A DNA stretch of 64,000 bases from Phymatolithon calcareum. Taxonomy: Eukaryota > Rhodophyta > Florideophyceae > Hapalidiales. Each line of letters begins with the position of its first letter. Position 1 is the first letter of the stretch. The DNA is taken from assembly GCA_977006965.1 (NCBI GenBank), contig OZ345377.1:1054001-1118000 (forward strand). Reading direction: 5' to 3'. Made by a program: the position numbers and the translations under genes. The notes under the pieces are model-generated. The model was not told the DNA's origin. It saw only the letters and a program-made list of their open reading frames with translations, and did no database searches. Of the stretch, positions 1 to 10,758 are shown piece after piece.

Positions 1-299
1 CCTCTGCAAACACCGATAGACAATCTTGGCGCCGTAGGGAAGGATAGAGATATGACAATGGGTCGCCGGCCGTCGATCGTGTCTGATTTAGGGTATTTCG
101 TATACTGTACGTGACACGTCGCACATAATGCCGGAGACCCAAAAACAATACAGTTTCTGTTTGTGGTTCTCTGAAGCGCCAAAATATTTCCAAAAAATAG
201 CATCACGTCAAGAGCACTGAGATCAATGCGAGATAGAAGCATGCATCCTTTTTGCATTGTCAGAAACATATTCTCCTGGTCTCGGCAAGCAAACTCGCC

Positions 300-1297
300 A
301 TGGTGGCAGCGTTCACAGCACCTTTAATTCCGCAACAGAACCGCATTGAAACTCTACGTCGCGCTCGCCATGCATCAACGACTAATGCACGTTTTGTACC
401 GACATGCGCCGCACCCCTATCCCGACGCGCGCTGTTGCACGCCGGTGCGCTTGCGGTACTTCTGCCCAACATGAAAAGCATTGCAATTGCGGCAACAGAG
501 AATGCAAAGGTGACGGACCGTGTATTCTTCGACGTGAAGATCGCCGGTGTGCCTCGAGGGCGCATAACAGTCGGTCTGTTTGGCAACGACGCACCAGAAA
601 GCGTGGCGACATTCAAGACGGTGACGGACGGTGCATTGCGCGGGCGCGGCGGCCGGTCTGCTGGATACCGTTATTCTGCAGGGGCAAAGGTGGTGCATGG
701 ACGCTTTGTGGAGCTCGGAAAAGTCGTTCAGATCGACGCCTTGAATCAGAGCCCGGGGACACCGCAACGGCAGCCACGCCTGGTGGAGCCTCCAGAGAAC
801 CACGACACAAACTCTCTCACACACGATGCAGTCGGTGTTGTGAGCGTCCGTCGCGGTGGTGGGCGCTTTGAATTTGACATTGCACTCGCGCCAGACCGGG
901 AACTTAATGTGTCGAATATTGTCATTGGGCGCGTCGTTGGCGGGGAGGATGTCGTGCAAATGCTCGCGAAGGTGCCAACTACGCAGCGAACCAGTCGAGA
1001 TGGGTTCAGGAATGTGGGAAGAGCTATTGGGGATGCTCGGGCCAAGGTCGATGTAAGTTTGTAGTTTTTTATATTGTGGATTGATTCTGGGTCTCTTTGA
1101 CTGACATGCGTTTCGTCTTTTATCGGGGAATTTTTTTGTGAAATCATTATCAGCTTGAAGACAAGGTGAGTTTTTAATTTTTAGTTGTGGACGATATCTT
1201 CCAAGAGCATGTACTGACCTTGACCGGCTTTTTCGACCTCACTATGCATCTTTAGCCTCTGCAAAAGATTCAGATATATGAATGCGGTGTACTTTAA
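300..1297 (+). CDS. Thylakoid-lumen cyclophilin-like protein (3 exons)
   Basis: Cyclophilin-type (peptidyl-prolyl isomerase fold) protein of 268 aa, built from exons 300-1052, 1154-1165 and 1256-1297. The upstream in-frame TTG at 252 is not a likely start; ATG 300 begins MVAAFTAP, with a Phe near the N-terminus as in red-algal transit peptides. A second targeting stretch follows: SRRALLHAGALAVLLPN then AIAATEN, i.e. a twin-arginine hydrophobic lumen signal with an AxA-like cleavage site. The cyclophilin domain runs from VTDRVFFDVKI through GRITVGLFGNDAPESVATFK to IGDARAKVD. Both introns are GT..AG (donors GTAAGT at 1053 and GTGAGT at 1166; acceptors ATTATCAG and ATCTTTAG). Splicing adds LEDK and then PLQKIQIYECGVL, the classical cyclophilin C-terminus. 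The usual catalytic Arg/Phe/His signature is not recognisable, so it is probably a non-catalytic lumen cyclophilin like plant CYP26-2/CYP28. Unspliced, the ORF would stop at 1064 and lack the C-terminus. Confidence 0.88.
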
Positions 1298-3085
1298 ACG
1301 AAGTAGAGCCATAGAACACGATGGCCGTCGGTAATAGTTTTTACTAATAGTTGGTTCCACCTTTTTTTGTTAATATCATCTGCCGAAGGTAACTTACGGC
1401 AAAAGCTAGAGCCTCCTCGATAATTCAATAATTTGGACAAGCGCGATGCGAGAGAATGTTAAAAGTGCCGAACTTCGTGTGAGGATTGATGGACTTTGTT
1501 CCAGAGTCGGACGCAGATGTTCTTTTTTCAATTTTCTTTTCTATCATTTTCAGAATTGGACTCCAATGAGTAGAGCTGCCGTTTACTGCAGTTTTATTGC
1601 ACTTGTGCAGTTAAGTATATTTTCAAAAAACATTGCCTCTCCTAAGCTTGCCATTGACGCACATGCAAACATGGTCACCCACTTGAACACAGTTGCTACT
1701 TTCCCACTATTCACTGCAGAGTTTCTGCTGTTGCAGGTGAAACCTTGCCACGACACCAGAGCATGTCAAAAGTTCTATCCGCTCAAATCTATAATATATC
1801 TGCCCAAATCTCTATATTATAGAGATTTGGGCAGATAGATCTGTACACGTCTTACCGCCGATAAGAAATTTTAGAATTTTGTGCTCATTCTCGACCAAGT
1901 TGTTAATTGGGCGGTTTCTCACTACTTCGAGGTTGCGGATACCATTTCAGCTTGTAAATGACTCGTTCTCCTTCTTTTATAAAATTTTTTTGAAACAAAT
2001 GATGACCTAGCTGTGCATTCAGGAGCATCACGTCTCTAAACTAGACATATAAACCGGCATCACGTACCTAGGTTTCGAGACAAAGCACCAGGGCTTACCC
2101 ACACATCGACGTTCGAAATGCACCATTGCAGACGCACGGAAATCTGCTACAACTGAGATACCCCCTTGCCTCAGTATTGTTCTCATACTGTTCACAAATA
2201 TGGATAGGCGTGGCTGCGACTAACTTTCTCCTCGCCACAAAACTGACGCTGCTTTCTGCAGTTCTGGCTCGCCGCAAAGAAAATTCGAGGTCTGCGAATG
2301 TCTTCATGGTCCTCGAATCGGCCCCTTGAACTAGTTATATCCTCGAGATTGCTTCCGACAGGACGGAAAGGATTCGATAAAATGGAAGTTTGTATCAGAG
2401 CGACCGCAACCTCATTCTGGGCGCCGAACGAACTAAATTAGTAAATAGTGTCGCTCTGCGCACATTCGAGTTGTATGGGAAATAAACGTCTACAGAATAC
2501 AACATCCAGCTATTGAGGACTACATTTTGAAACAGTAGCTCACTCCTCAATCTGTCATACTCTCGCGGTTCAGGAAACGTTGCCCGAGGCAATCTCTCGG
2601 ACCTGCACTTCTTAAAAAGGTGTCATCCAATCACATCTCAAGGAGAGGTTTCCGTCCTTCGGCGAGAAAGAGGACAGAAAGAGGACACCGGGCCAAAATG
2701 CTGCCGTACTCCCTCAGTGGAGAACTAGGAAGGAAAAGCCGATTCCGATCGATACAGTTTATGTCCTGGATCAAGCAGCTGACCTGGAAACAGGATTGCA
2801 ATACTTTTTCAATCCGTGGCATGCCAGGACGGTAAAAAAATTGAACATATGTTCAATCCCAATATTCGGATGCAAAAAGTTGGGCGTCGAGTCATGGCGA
2901 CACGTGGACAGCCACGTTTCGTGCGCCTGTTTGTACCTTAATCCGGACTCGTCCAACGGATGAATGCGAGTGCGAGACCGGCGCGAACGCATGTCTTAAC
3001 CGGGAGCAGTTGAAGAAGAGGTTCGAACGATATCCAAAGTGCATCGATCCAGTCCGATCCACTGACTGAGCAATCTTGAGGCAAA
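1298..3085. other. Intergenic, no gene recognised
   Basis: No ORF here shows a recognisable domain. The only structure I see is the near-perfect hairpin at 1798-1836, listed separately. The last few hundred bases presumably hold the promoter and 5' UTR of the phospholipase D gene; no clear TATA box could be assigned. Confidence 0.5.
1798..1836. repeat. Hairpin, two perfect 18-nt arms
   Basis: Arms beginning atctgcccaaatctctat are perfectly inverted around a 3-nt spacer (att). It lies between the cyclophilin and phospholipase D genes. It could be a transcript hairpin or a miniature fold-back insertion; no flanking duplication was identified. Confidence 0.8.
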
Positions 3086-5515
3086 ATGAGCACATTTTTG
3101 CACGGGAAATTAGCCGTGAAGGTCCTGGCAGCGCGCAATGTGGAGGGCCACAAGTCGAGTGATCCCTCCTTTTTCGAGGCGCTCGAGACCCTTGTCACTT
3201 CCTCCATTGACGGCGTCGATCCCTATTGCAGCATTAGACTGGCGTATGCCAATGTGGCGCAAACTCCGGTGATTGAAAATGATCCGAATCCATGCTGGGA
3301 AACATTTGTTGAATTGGATGTGGCTCATGAGGTGGACAGTCTTGAGTTTCGTGTGAAAGCAGCGAAGAGAAAGGGTACACTTAGTATCATCTCAAAAGTG
3401 AGACATCTGAGCATGTTGAGTATCCCGGCGGAAGATATTGTCGAGAAGAAGGCTATCGAGGGATGGTTCCCGCTATCGTGTTACACTGCGGAGGATGACG
3501 ACGAGTCGGCGGAGGACGTTGAAGAGCATGATGAAGGTGGTTATGGGGAAATTCAGGTGGAGATTTGCTATCAACCCATTGAGGAAATTGCACCGGCTAT
3601 TGAAGATGTTGGATTACAGAAAGCGTATTATCCTGTCCGTGAAGGCGTTAATGTTGTGATGTATCAAGACGCGGAAGTTGCTCCTGGGTCACTTCCGGAG
3701 ATCCCGTTTCATCCTGATTATCAACATGCTCGATGTTGGATCGATCTTTCCAAGGCTATTATGGAATCTACAAAACTCATATACATCTCCGGTTGGGCTG
3801 TGTGGACTGAACTCATCATGGTTCGTACTGAAGATGATGAATATCAAGGTATATCGGTTGGAGAAATGCTGAAACAGAAGGCGGAAGAAGGTGTAACAGT
3901 CTGCGTCATGGTGTGGGATGAACTGGCAAGTAATATGTTCAGCAGCGGATTAATGGGCACACATGACGAAGATCTTGTCGATTATTTCGAAGATTCTAGT
4001 GTGTGTTGCGTCAAGGTGTCGCGACAGAATGCTGCAGAGGGTCCATTTGCCGATCTGAATGCCAGTGTGATGTTCACCCATCATCAGAAAACCGTTGTGG
4101 TTTCGCGGGAGGATCCGGATACGGGGAAGCATAGACTGGAGGCCTGGTTGGGCGGTTTGGATCTGACAGACGGTCGTTACGACAGCTGTGAACACAGTTT
4201 GTTCCGTACTTTGCAGGGCGTGCACGCACCGCCTGGATTCTGGCAGGCGTGTGCCATGGAAGTCGGGGCGGAATCAGGGCCACGTGAACCGTGGCATGAT
4301 ATCCACACCAAAGTCACGGGCGCTGCTGCTTGGGATGTATTGGAAAATTTTACGGGCCGTTGGCGGCGTCAAGTGGCTGAGAAGCAAGATGATCTGCATC
4401 CGCTTCCCGAGGACGAATTTGTGACCGAGGAAGAGGAAATGGACATCCAGGACGGTTCATGGAACACGCAGTTGTTGCGCAGTATCAATGAGTGTTCCGC
4501 CGTATTGAATAAGGACAGATCTGGGCTTGTTGTGCGGCAAAGCGCAGTGGTTGATCAAAGCATTCATATGGCGTACATCCATGCGATCCGACGTGCGGTG
4601 AGCCATATTTACATTGAGAATCAATACTTTCTGGGGTCGAGTCATTTGTGGACGCATGAATCCGGTCAACGTGGGGCGTTTTCAAATCATTTGGTCGCCG
4701 TTGAACTTGCGGAGAAAATTTGCGCGAAAATTAGGGCCGGTGAGCGGTTTGCTGTTTATGTGGTTGTCCCGTTGTTCCCTGAAGGTGCGCCGGACTCGGG
4801 TGCAGTGCAGGAGATTCTGTCGCATCAGCAGAAAACCGTGAGTTTGATCACATCTCGAATTGCAAAGGCGCTGCGCGAAACAGAAAGTGATGCGGCGATT
4901 GAAGATTACTTCAACATGTTTTGCCTGGTGAATCGCGAGTCAGCTGAGGGCGGACAGGGAAATGGAGGAGAAACGGAACAGGAGCAGTTGTTATCCGCTA
5001 CGCGAAGGTTTATGATCTATGTGCACAGCAAGTTTGCCATCTTTGATGATGCCGTTTCTATCATCGGATCGGCAAATATTAATTCACGATCCATGGATGG
5101 ATCGCGTGATTCGGAAATCGCAGCAATGAGCTGGCAGCCAGAACATGTTGCTAGCGGATCGACGGCGTACGGGGAGGATGTGGGAGTGGAGACTGAACTG
5201 CCGACTGGAGATGTGGCGGCGTTCCGATGCGCGTTGTGGAGTGAACATCTTGGGGAATACTTTGACGAAATGCAAGACCCGGCTTCAATGGAGTGTGTGA
5301 CTAAAGTTCGTGAAATGGCACAGGCGAATTGGGAGAATTTCGCAGTCGACACGGATGAACCGGAGGATATGCCGCATGGACATTTGGCGTACTATCCATA
5401 TTACTATGATCCGGTGTCTGGAGAGGCGATGCCATTGAAAGAACACTTTCCCGATTTCCCCGACGCGCCCGTGATCGGTGAGTCATCTCTCATTCCCAAC
5501 ATGCTGACCGGATGA
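3086..5515 (+). CDS. C2-domain phospholipase D (plant type)
   Basis: Phospholipase D hydrolyses phosphatidylcholine and related lipids to phosphatidic acid. The protein has 809 aa, typical of plant C2-PLDs, in one exon. ATG 3086 has A at -3 and precedes the C2 domain (about residues 8-150: LAVKVLAARNVEG, DPYCSIRL, PCWETFVELDV). HKD motif 1 is at residues 332-340, HHQKTVVVS: the His333 and Lys335 positions are present, but the usual Asp is Ser340. The conserved IENQYF block is near residue 510. HKD motif 2 is complete (H647-S-K649 ... D654), followed by GSANINSRSMDG and DSEIA. The C-terminal PLD_C segment includes MPHGHLAYYPYYYDP. The acidic linker at about residues 130-150 is unusual. The family acts on membranes in a calcium-assisted way through the C2 domain; calcium ligands were not checked one by one. 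I am very sure of the family, less so of activity because of the D-to-S change in HKD1. Confidence 0.95.
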   Translation: MSTFLHGKLAVKVLAARNVEGHKSSDPSFFEALETLVTSSIDGVDPYCSIRLAYANVAQTPVIENDPNPCWETFVELDVAHEVDSLEFRVKAAKRKGTLSIISKVRHLSMLSIPAEDIVEKKAIEGWFPLSCYTAEDDDESAEDVEEHDEGGYGEIQVEICYQPIEEIAPAIEDVGLQKAYYPVREGVNVVMYQDAEVAPGSLPEIPFHPDYQHARCWIDLSKAIMESTKLIYISGWAVWTELIMVRTEDDEYQGISVGEMLKQKAEEGVTVCVMVWDELASNMFSSGLMGTHDEDLVDYFEDSSVCCVKVSRQNAAEGPFADLNASVMFTHHQKTVVVSREDPDTGKHRLEAWLGGLDLTDGRYDSCEHSLFRTLQGVHAPPGFWQACAMEVGAESGPREPWHDIHTKVTGAAAWDVLENFTGRWRRQVAEKQDDLHPLPEDEFVTEEEEMDIQDGSWNTQLLRSINECSAVLNKDRSGLVVRQSAVVDQSIHMAYIHAIRRAVSHIYIENQYFLGSSHLWTHESGQRGAFSNHLVAVELAEKICAKIRAGERFAVYVVVPLFPEGAPDSGAVQEILSHQQKTVSLITSRIAKALRETESDAAIEDYFNMFCLVNRESAEGGQGNGGETEQEQLLSATRRFMIYVHSKFAIFDDAVSIIGSANINSRSMDGSRDSEIAAMSWQPEHVASGSTAYGEDVGVETELPTGDVAAFRCALWSEHLGEYFDEMQDPASMECVTKVREMAQANWENFAVDTDEPEDMPHGHLAYYPYYYDPVSGEAMPLKEHFPDFPDAPVIGESSLIPNMLTG

Positions 5516-6434
5516 GGAGCGGGCGGGGCGTGAAAGGTGTCGCTGTTTCCCAATGGGGAAGGTCAATCAGAAATTGTACGGCAATCGAATGGATGGATGG
5601 CCGTGACCCCCTTTTGTAATCCTCTTGACCAAGTATAGCGCGATGCATTGAAGGTGTTTGGTGGGTGGGTGTTGTGACGACTGTAGAAAGAGTTGGAAGA
5701 AGTAGGTTTGCAGTCGGAAGACAATGAATGAAGGTTTGTTCTGATGTGAGAGTAGTAAAGATGTGAAGTAGATTTTATGTACTGTACAGGTGTGGTGTAC
5801 CACTTTCAGTCGTGATTTGCGCCAAAAGAGAATGCGTGTCTCTTCTCCTTGATGCACGCGGTCGATGGCATTCCGAAGATTGGTCGAGTTACCCTTGACT
5901 TCCTTCAACACAAATTGTTACATTCAAGGGGAAAAACAGAGGAAATTACTAAAATGACCACGTAGCTTGCTGTATTTACTAAAATGACCACGAGGCACCT
6001 GTGGCCTTATGATATCGATCATTTCTGTCAGCACTCCGCTCCCGAAATAATTGGTTACTTCTTGGTTTTCCCATCTTTTCGGAAATTGTTTTGCTTCAAA
6101 GAGCAACTCAAAATTTTGAGTCTTAAGATCTTTTCGCGTAGACTGCAAACTTTCCCGTAAGTTTTCGATAATGGCACATCGATGATAGCGCCGACAGAAA
6201 GTTGAGTTGGATCCAACTCAACTTTCTGTCGGCGCTATCTTCACGTCTACAGTAAGCCTATTCTCAACTCAGCTTTGTCCATGCATGCTGCACTAAATGG
6301 ATATATGATAGCAGGGGAATGTTATGGGGGGGAGTAACACTGATTTTTTTGTTTCAAAACTTGTCTGCAAAAGCATGACATTGATGTGCCGGCAAAAATT
6401 ATGAGTTCAGGCTGTATCAATAATAACTCTTGTC
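5516..6434. other. Intergenic: PLD 3' region and a perfect palindrome
   Basis: No supported gene. The phospholipase D 3' UTR is expected here. Near 5946-5996 the phrase 'tactaaaatgaccacg' occurs twice about 40 bp apart. A perfect 56-bp palindrome at 6184-6239 is listed separately. The string at about 6305-6345 (ending 'ggagtaacactga') recurs near 56715-56755. Confidence 0.5.
6184..6239. repeat. Perfect 56-bp palindrome
   Basis: Starts gatagcgccgacagaaag and is perfectly self-complementary around the centre ttgg|atcc, with no spacer. Perfect palindromes of this length are unstable in many hosts, so it may be a recent fold-back insertion or a cruciform site. It lies between the phospholipase D gene and LINE debris. 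Confidence 0.9.
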
Positions 6435-6480
6435 CATCACTTTTTTCCACTCGTTTCTAGAAACGAGTGGAAAAAAGTGA
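6435..6480. repeat. Perfect 46-bp palindrome at the edge of a dispersed repeat
   Basis: Begins atcacttttttccactcg and is perfectly inverted around gtttc|tagaaac. It sits exactly at the start of the dispersed repeat at 6455-6800. The matching copy near 57494 lacks the left arm, so the palindrome probably arose by inverted duplication of the repeat's terminus. Confidence 0.85.
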
Positions 6481-6800
6481 TGTCCGCCCTGTATCAATTG
6501 TAAGTTGGACCGCTGCTATGTTTCATATATGCTGCGCCTATGGACACCAAAAAAGGTATCATAGCATCATCAGTTTAGTGGATTTCTATTGGTGTATCTA
6601 CGACGAACTGACGCCGAAGAGGGGAAACAAATCCCATGTTTCTACGGAATGGAATGGGGAAACCATTGATTGCCCCAGCGGAAACCATTGATTCCCCCAG
6701 CGGAAACTTGCAGGTTTCCCCATTCCGTAGAAACAAATTTTCATTTCTGTTTTGTTGAAGTTTTTATCTCTCGCTCTTGTGCCCATTGGGTAGCTATATC
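6455..6800 (+). repeat. Dispersed repeat, copy 1 (inverted match at 57170-57494)
   Basis: From 6455 the sequence agaaacgag..gtgatgtccgcc and the following ~170 bp match the reverse complement of 57494-57330 with few differences. Both loci then run into 'gaggggaaacaaatccc' and a short low-complexity block of GGGGAAACA/TGTTTCCCC units. A conceptual translation shared by both copies (HICCAYGHQKRYHSIIS) is conserved, but no domain is recognised and neither copy has a convincing start. Best read as a mobile or satellite-like repeat unit, not a gene. Confidence 0.7.
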
Positions 6801-7505
6801 CAATAGTCCTTGCAGTGCAGCGGGTGATTTCGCAGAGAGAAGAACATCGTCTGCGAAGAGGATAGCCGGACTTCAGCCCAGGTTTTTGATACCCGACTCA
6901 TTCGCTCTGCGAATTCATCCATGAAGATGTTGTAGAGGCTTGGACTGAGAGGGGACCCTTGTGGGACCCCCCTGTCCACTAGAAACCAGTTCCTGTTCGC
7001 ATCACCAATTGCTGCTACCCAGGATGGTGTCAAGAACGCCTCAGCCATTGCGCAGATCTCGTTGGGCAGTACTTGTCTCATTCTGTTCACCAAGTGTACT
7101 CTCGGTACTGTGTCGTAGGCAGCCTTAAGGTCCAATACTGCTACACATCTCTGATCCTCTTTTAATAGCTCAGTAGCTCTTAGGATGGCCAGTTCAGTGC
7201 TCTTCCCCTTTTGGAACCCAAGCTGTTACCAGTGGTTTGAGTATACTGTGCGCAGCTTCATATCAATAGCTGTCTCAATAATTTTCATTGCGTGGCTCAG
7301 TAAGGAGATCGGTCGGTAGTTTCCGGGGTCCTCGTGTGCCCCCTTCTTGTGTATTGGGACGAGGAGCGCCTTCTACTAGTGCAGAGGCGTGTCTCCACAC
7401 CGCCCGCAGGCCTCCCACAAGGCTGTAAGCACTTCGCCGTTGAGCGATATATCGACTTTTAGCATTTCAGCCTTCACCTCGTCTAAACCTGGTGCCTTTC
7501 CGTTT
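6775..7505 (-). pseudogene. LINE reverse transcriptase fragment (broken)
   Basis: Non-LTR retrotransposon reverse transcriptase read on the minus strand from about 7505 to 6775. In order: KAPGLDEVKAEML, NYRPISLLSHAMKIIE, a KGKSTELAILRATELL block, DLKAAYDTVPR (catalytic motif A), DRGVPQGSPLSPSLYNIFMD (motif B) and, after a one-base shift near 6880, AILFADDVLLSAKSP (motif C, FADD). There are in-frame stops after DTPLH and SNHW, so it is not functional. The same family recurs at 7.6-8.4, 13.8-14.8, 15.7-16.2, 32.2-33.1, 36.1-37.6 and 51.5-52.0 kb. No endonuclease domain is visible upstream, consistent with 5' truncation. Confidence 0.9.
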
Positions 7506-7559
7506 AGTTATTATTTTTGATTGTTGGTAGAGACACTGCAATAGGAAATGCAATAACAA

Positions 7560-8425
7560 TGTTGTCTTGGTGTGTGTCTTTCCGGCTTTAGTGGCGACTT
7601 TCAGGATCTTTCTTTCTTGGCACTGCTTAATGTTTGCGCTGGCCAGCGTTTCGTTCGCCGCCCTGGCGAGCTGCCGGTTTCTTTTTTGTGGGTCACATCC
7701 AGTCTTGCATTTTGCATCTTCGTGGAGTCTTGCTCTGGTATTGGTTTTGACTCGAGATTTTCTAAGCGCGTCATGAGTCTTCGCGCAAATCATCTCGCTA
7801 GGATGTCTCTACTGTCCTTCGGCCTTACAATACAGCACATTGCTCTGCTCCTTTTAGCGCTCATTTTTCCAGGTTTTCCAAATATTTGACCGAAGAACAT
7901 CGACTCGATCTTCTCGATCTCATGCTCTACTTTGAGTGCCCATGTGCCAGATTCAGCGCATACTCCCACCTCTACTGCACAAGAGATTTTTATAACCTTA
8001 TTGACCTCCTCGGGTGGACGCCGTTAGTGAATATCCGCAGCCGTCTTAGAGTTCCGATGGCATTCTTGACTTCTTGATTCTTTCGACCAAATTGGAAATT
8101 GAGATCCCTTCCTCAGAAATCGTTACTACCAGGTATTTCACTTCCGCTGTTCCTTCAGCTTCCGCTCAGATAGTTGAAAATGATGCCTTGCAGTAGTCCT
8201 TGTCCGCAGGATGACGATTTTCGCCTTGTTCCACTTCATTTTGTTTTCCTGGGCCCGTTTCGACACAAAGTCAAGAATTTCCTTGAGTCCCTGCGCTGAG
8301 GTCGCTGTCAGCTTCGCGTTATCTGCGAAAAGCCTGCAAGGCTCTTTTAACACTTCTCCAGGAATTCGCTTTGTCCCGAGCAGGAGTCCATATCGGAAAT
8401 GTGCAAACAGCCAACTTGCTTGATT
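7560..8425 (-). pseudogene. LINE reverse transcriptase, distal part (broken)
   Basis: A second LINE fragment in the same orientation. From 8353 downward it reads CRLFADNAKLTATSAQ, a degenerate motif C with FADN instead of FADD, then LKEILDFVSKRAQ and MKWNKAKIVIL (palm/thumb). After frame changes it continues VKYLVVTISEEGISISNLVERI, then RLRIFTNGVHPRRSI. Stops and shifts occur throughout. It covers the part of the protein that follows motif C, whereas the neighbouring fragment at 6775-7505 covers the part before it. They are two truncated or rearranged copies, not one gene. The final ~300 bp is poorly conserved. Confidence 0.7.
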
Positions 8426-8740
8426 TCGTTCATTTCGGATTCTTCCTTGTCGAGGCTAGAACGGTTTGAGGGCTTAAGTTTCATCATCCTATTCCAGCGG
8501 GTTTCGTGTCTAGACCCAGTGCATCACCAATGATTCGTCGTTGCGCTGGGCAGACGAAATGTCCCAGCGCCAGGCAGACCAGTGCAAGCTCATTCCCTCT
8601 TGGCAAGTCCTTTATATGAACTAAACCCAAAAACTCGGTGTCCTAAATTGTGCCCACGCTTCAGCAGTTGAGCAATGTTCTACGACGCGGTAAATATCTA
8701 AATCTCTTCTTGCACACCGCAGAGGTTTTCCGCCTCGCAG

Positions 8741-10758
8741 TCAGCACAAGGAGCGTGGTTTTCTTTTCCTTCTATGGGGGGCATCCGATAACCGTGGAAA
8801 CACTTCAACCCAATCTTTGTCATCCTCTTGCGTGGATGTTGCAGCACCTTTGCATCCCGCAACACACAGAAGTACTGTTAGAAGCACTAGACTCGGGCCT
8901 ACAAGAACGAGAATGGCAAGACCGACAATATTCCCGGATATATTGCTCAGTCTAGGTCTGCATTGCATTTCACCGTCCTTCGTCATATGTGTCTTCATGA
9001 TTTGCCTCATCTGATCGGTCACTCGGAGGTCCAGAATGTTCTTGTCTACAGTGCGACGTGTCAAGGGTTTCACGCCGTTTCCATATAACCACCCTGCACC
9101 GAAGGAATACAGACGGCGCTCGGTTTTGTAAATCGCCAGCTTGTTGCACACACCCCGGGTCAGCATTTGGTACTGGCCAAAATTCTAAATCATAAAAGTT
9201 AATATTCTGGTTAGTTGGGGAACAGCATCCATCGCCGACACGCTGTAATTGTTATGCAGGACGTACATCAAAAGTTACAACAAGCTTAGCGCGATGAGCT
9301 CTGTCGAGAACTTTGTCAAAGCTGTTGTCGAATAAAGAAGGAAAATCGCATGTCAGAAGATTGATTCACCGACTCCCCCATCAACTATCGCCAAGTTATT
9401 TTGAAATCGTACCAGTCTTCAGCAGTAGGACACCTATACCAAGGATAAAAAGAAGAGTTGTAAATCCGGAGTGGGTCCACTGTTGCACAAAAGGAAAAGC
9501 AAATCATCAAAGTAAGAATTCTTCGGTAACAGAGCCTGGAGAACGGCTTTGGGTAGACAAGACGTACCTGTTTTTCGCCAAACATCTTCAATACTCGAAT
9601 CCTTCAGGACGGAATACTCTGCGAGCTCGGCTGCACTCAGTCTGTTTATGTTCTTTGCCTCCGGCTTCGTGTTTTGAATAAACATGAAATTGACCACTGC
9701 AATTTCATAAAACAAAATGAAGACTATGAGAAACGTGGAAATCGCGGCTCGAAAAAGCCAGAGAGCCGCCCTGTAGGTGATAATCTTGCTGTTCGACTCC
9801 TGGAAATCTGTATTCTCCTCATTATAAGCCATTTGACTGTCAGTAGAGGTTCTCCTGAAGCCCGATCGGTAGCGCAAAGATGTCATCGAAGATTGCACAC
9901 TCTGAGAAAGATCGCTAAGATCACCTGCCTTCGCGGCCAGATCATTGTCATCGACTGGCTCCCCCATAAATTGGAAAAACAGAGCATGCCAGTGGACCGA
10001 TCCAGGAGTGAAGACGAACATGATGAGCAGTCCCAATATGAAGAAGACGGAAAGCATCGACGACAACAGTAACCAAGTCTCACGGCGGAATGGACGCAAC
10101 AGAGTTATTAGCGGCGATGAAGCACCTTCAAAATCATCCCGAGGTCCGATGATGACGAGTTGACTGTCCAAAATTGAGCTCGACGGGTACAATGTGGAGG
10201 AAATTCGAGACGGAGACTCGAGCAGAAGCCCTGTTACAGCGAATTGATGATCGGGGTTCTCCACGCTCTGCTCGGAGAGGAAGGCTGTCACGTCATTGAA
10301 TGAACATCCATTCCCTGCCCAAACACATAGTGCATCCTTGATCGATGTAGCGTTATGAATTGAAAAAGTCGTTCCGCTAAGATGCGGAAACTCGGAAGAG
10401 GGGGCATTGCAATGGAAAAGGACTTGATCATCTTCGGACTGCATTGACGGGTCAAGCTGGATGTACTGCGAGGCGGAGAAAGTCGACACCTGTCAGTCGT
10501 TTTGCATGGGAATTCATTGGTCTTGAAAAGCTGCTATCAGATGATGTCACTTACCGGTGCATCCTGCAGAAACAGAAAGCAAATGTGATGAATACATCTT
10601 GAAAAATGTTCCGGGTTGTTGTGGAAGCGCGTGAGACATTTCTGTCCACGTCCTTGGAGGGGCTGTGCGATTGCATTCCTCTTCGTGTGGGTACTGGGAG
10701 CGCAAAATGCGAGGGCACAGAGAGAAGCGGCTAAGAAAAGAGAGCCAGTTGCTGTCAT
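8741..10758 (-). CDS. Ionotropic glutamate receptor-like channel (multi-exon)
   Basis: Predicted ligand-gated ion channel. Exon 1 is 10758-10555: ATG with a clear signal peptide, MTATGSLFLAASLCALAFCA. A 65-nt intron (10554-10490, GTAAGT..GACAG) preserves frame. Exon 2 (10489-9568) carries the end of ligand-binding lobe S1 (QFAVTGLLLESPSR, ILDSQLVIIGP, LRPFRRETW), a first membrane helix (LLLSSMLSVFFILGLLIMF), a cytoplasmic acidic/Ser-rich loop, an M3-like helix (FRAAISTFLIVFILFYEIAV) and the start of S2 (INRLSAAELAEYSVLKDSS). A strong donor GTACGT is at 9567. The last exon (9184-8741, acceptor TTTATGATTTAG) gives YSFGAGWLYGNGVKPL, NILDL and a final M4 helix (NIVGLAILVLVGPSLVLLTV), the order expected of the family. 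One or two small exons between 9567 and 9184 are unresolved. The N-terminal part of S1 is short, and no pore signature was recognised between the helices. Family call is from topology and motifs; function is inferred. Confidence 0.72.

Noticed and set aside
252-299. Upstream extension of the cyclophilin ORF to 252
   Set aside because: It would begin with TTG; ATG 300 gives a coherent transit peptide.
417-959. Minus-strand 180-codon frame
   Set aside because: Shadow of the cyclophilin gene on the other strand; no domain.
9434-9567. Read-through end of the long receptor-like ORF (to 9434)
   Set aside because: A strong splice donor (GTACGT at 9567) precedes it, and the true S2/M4 region lies in a later exon.
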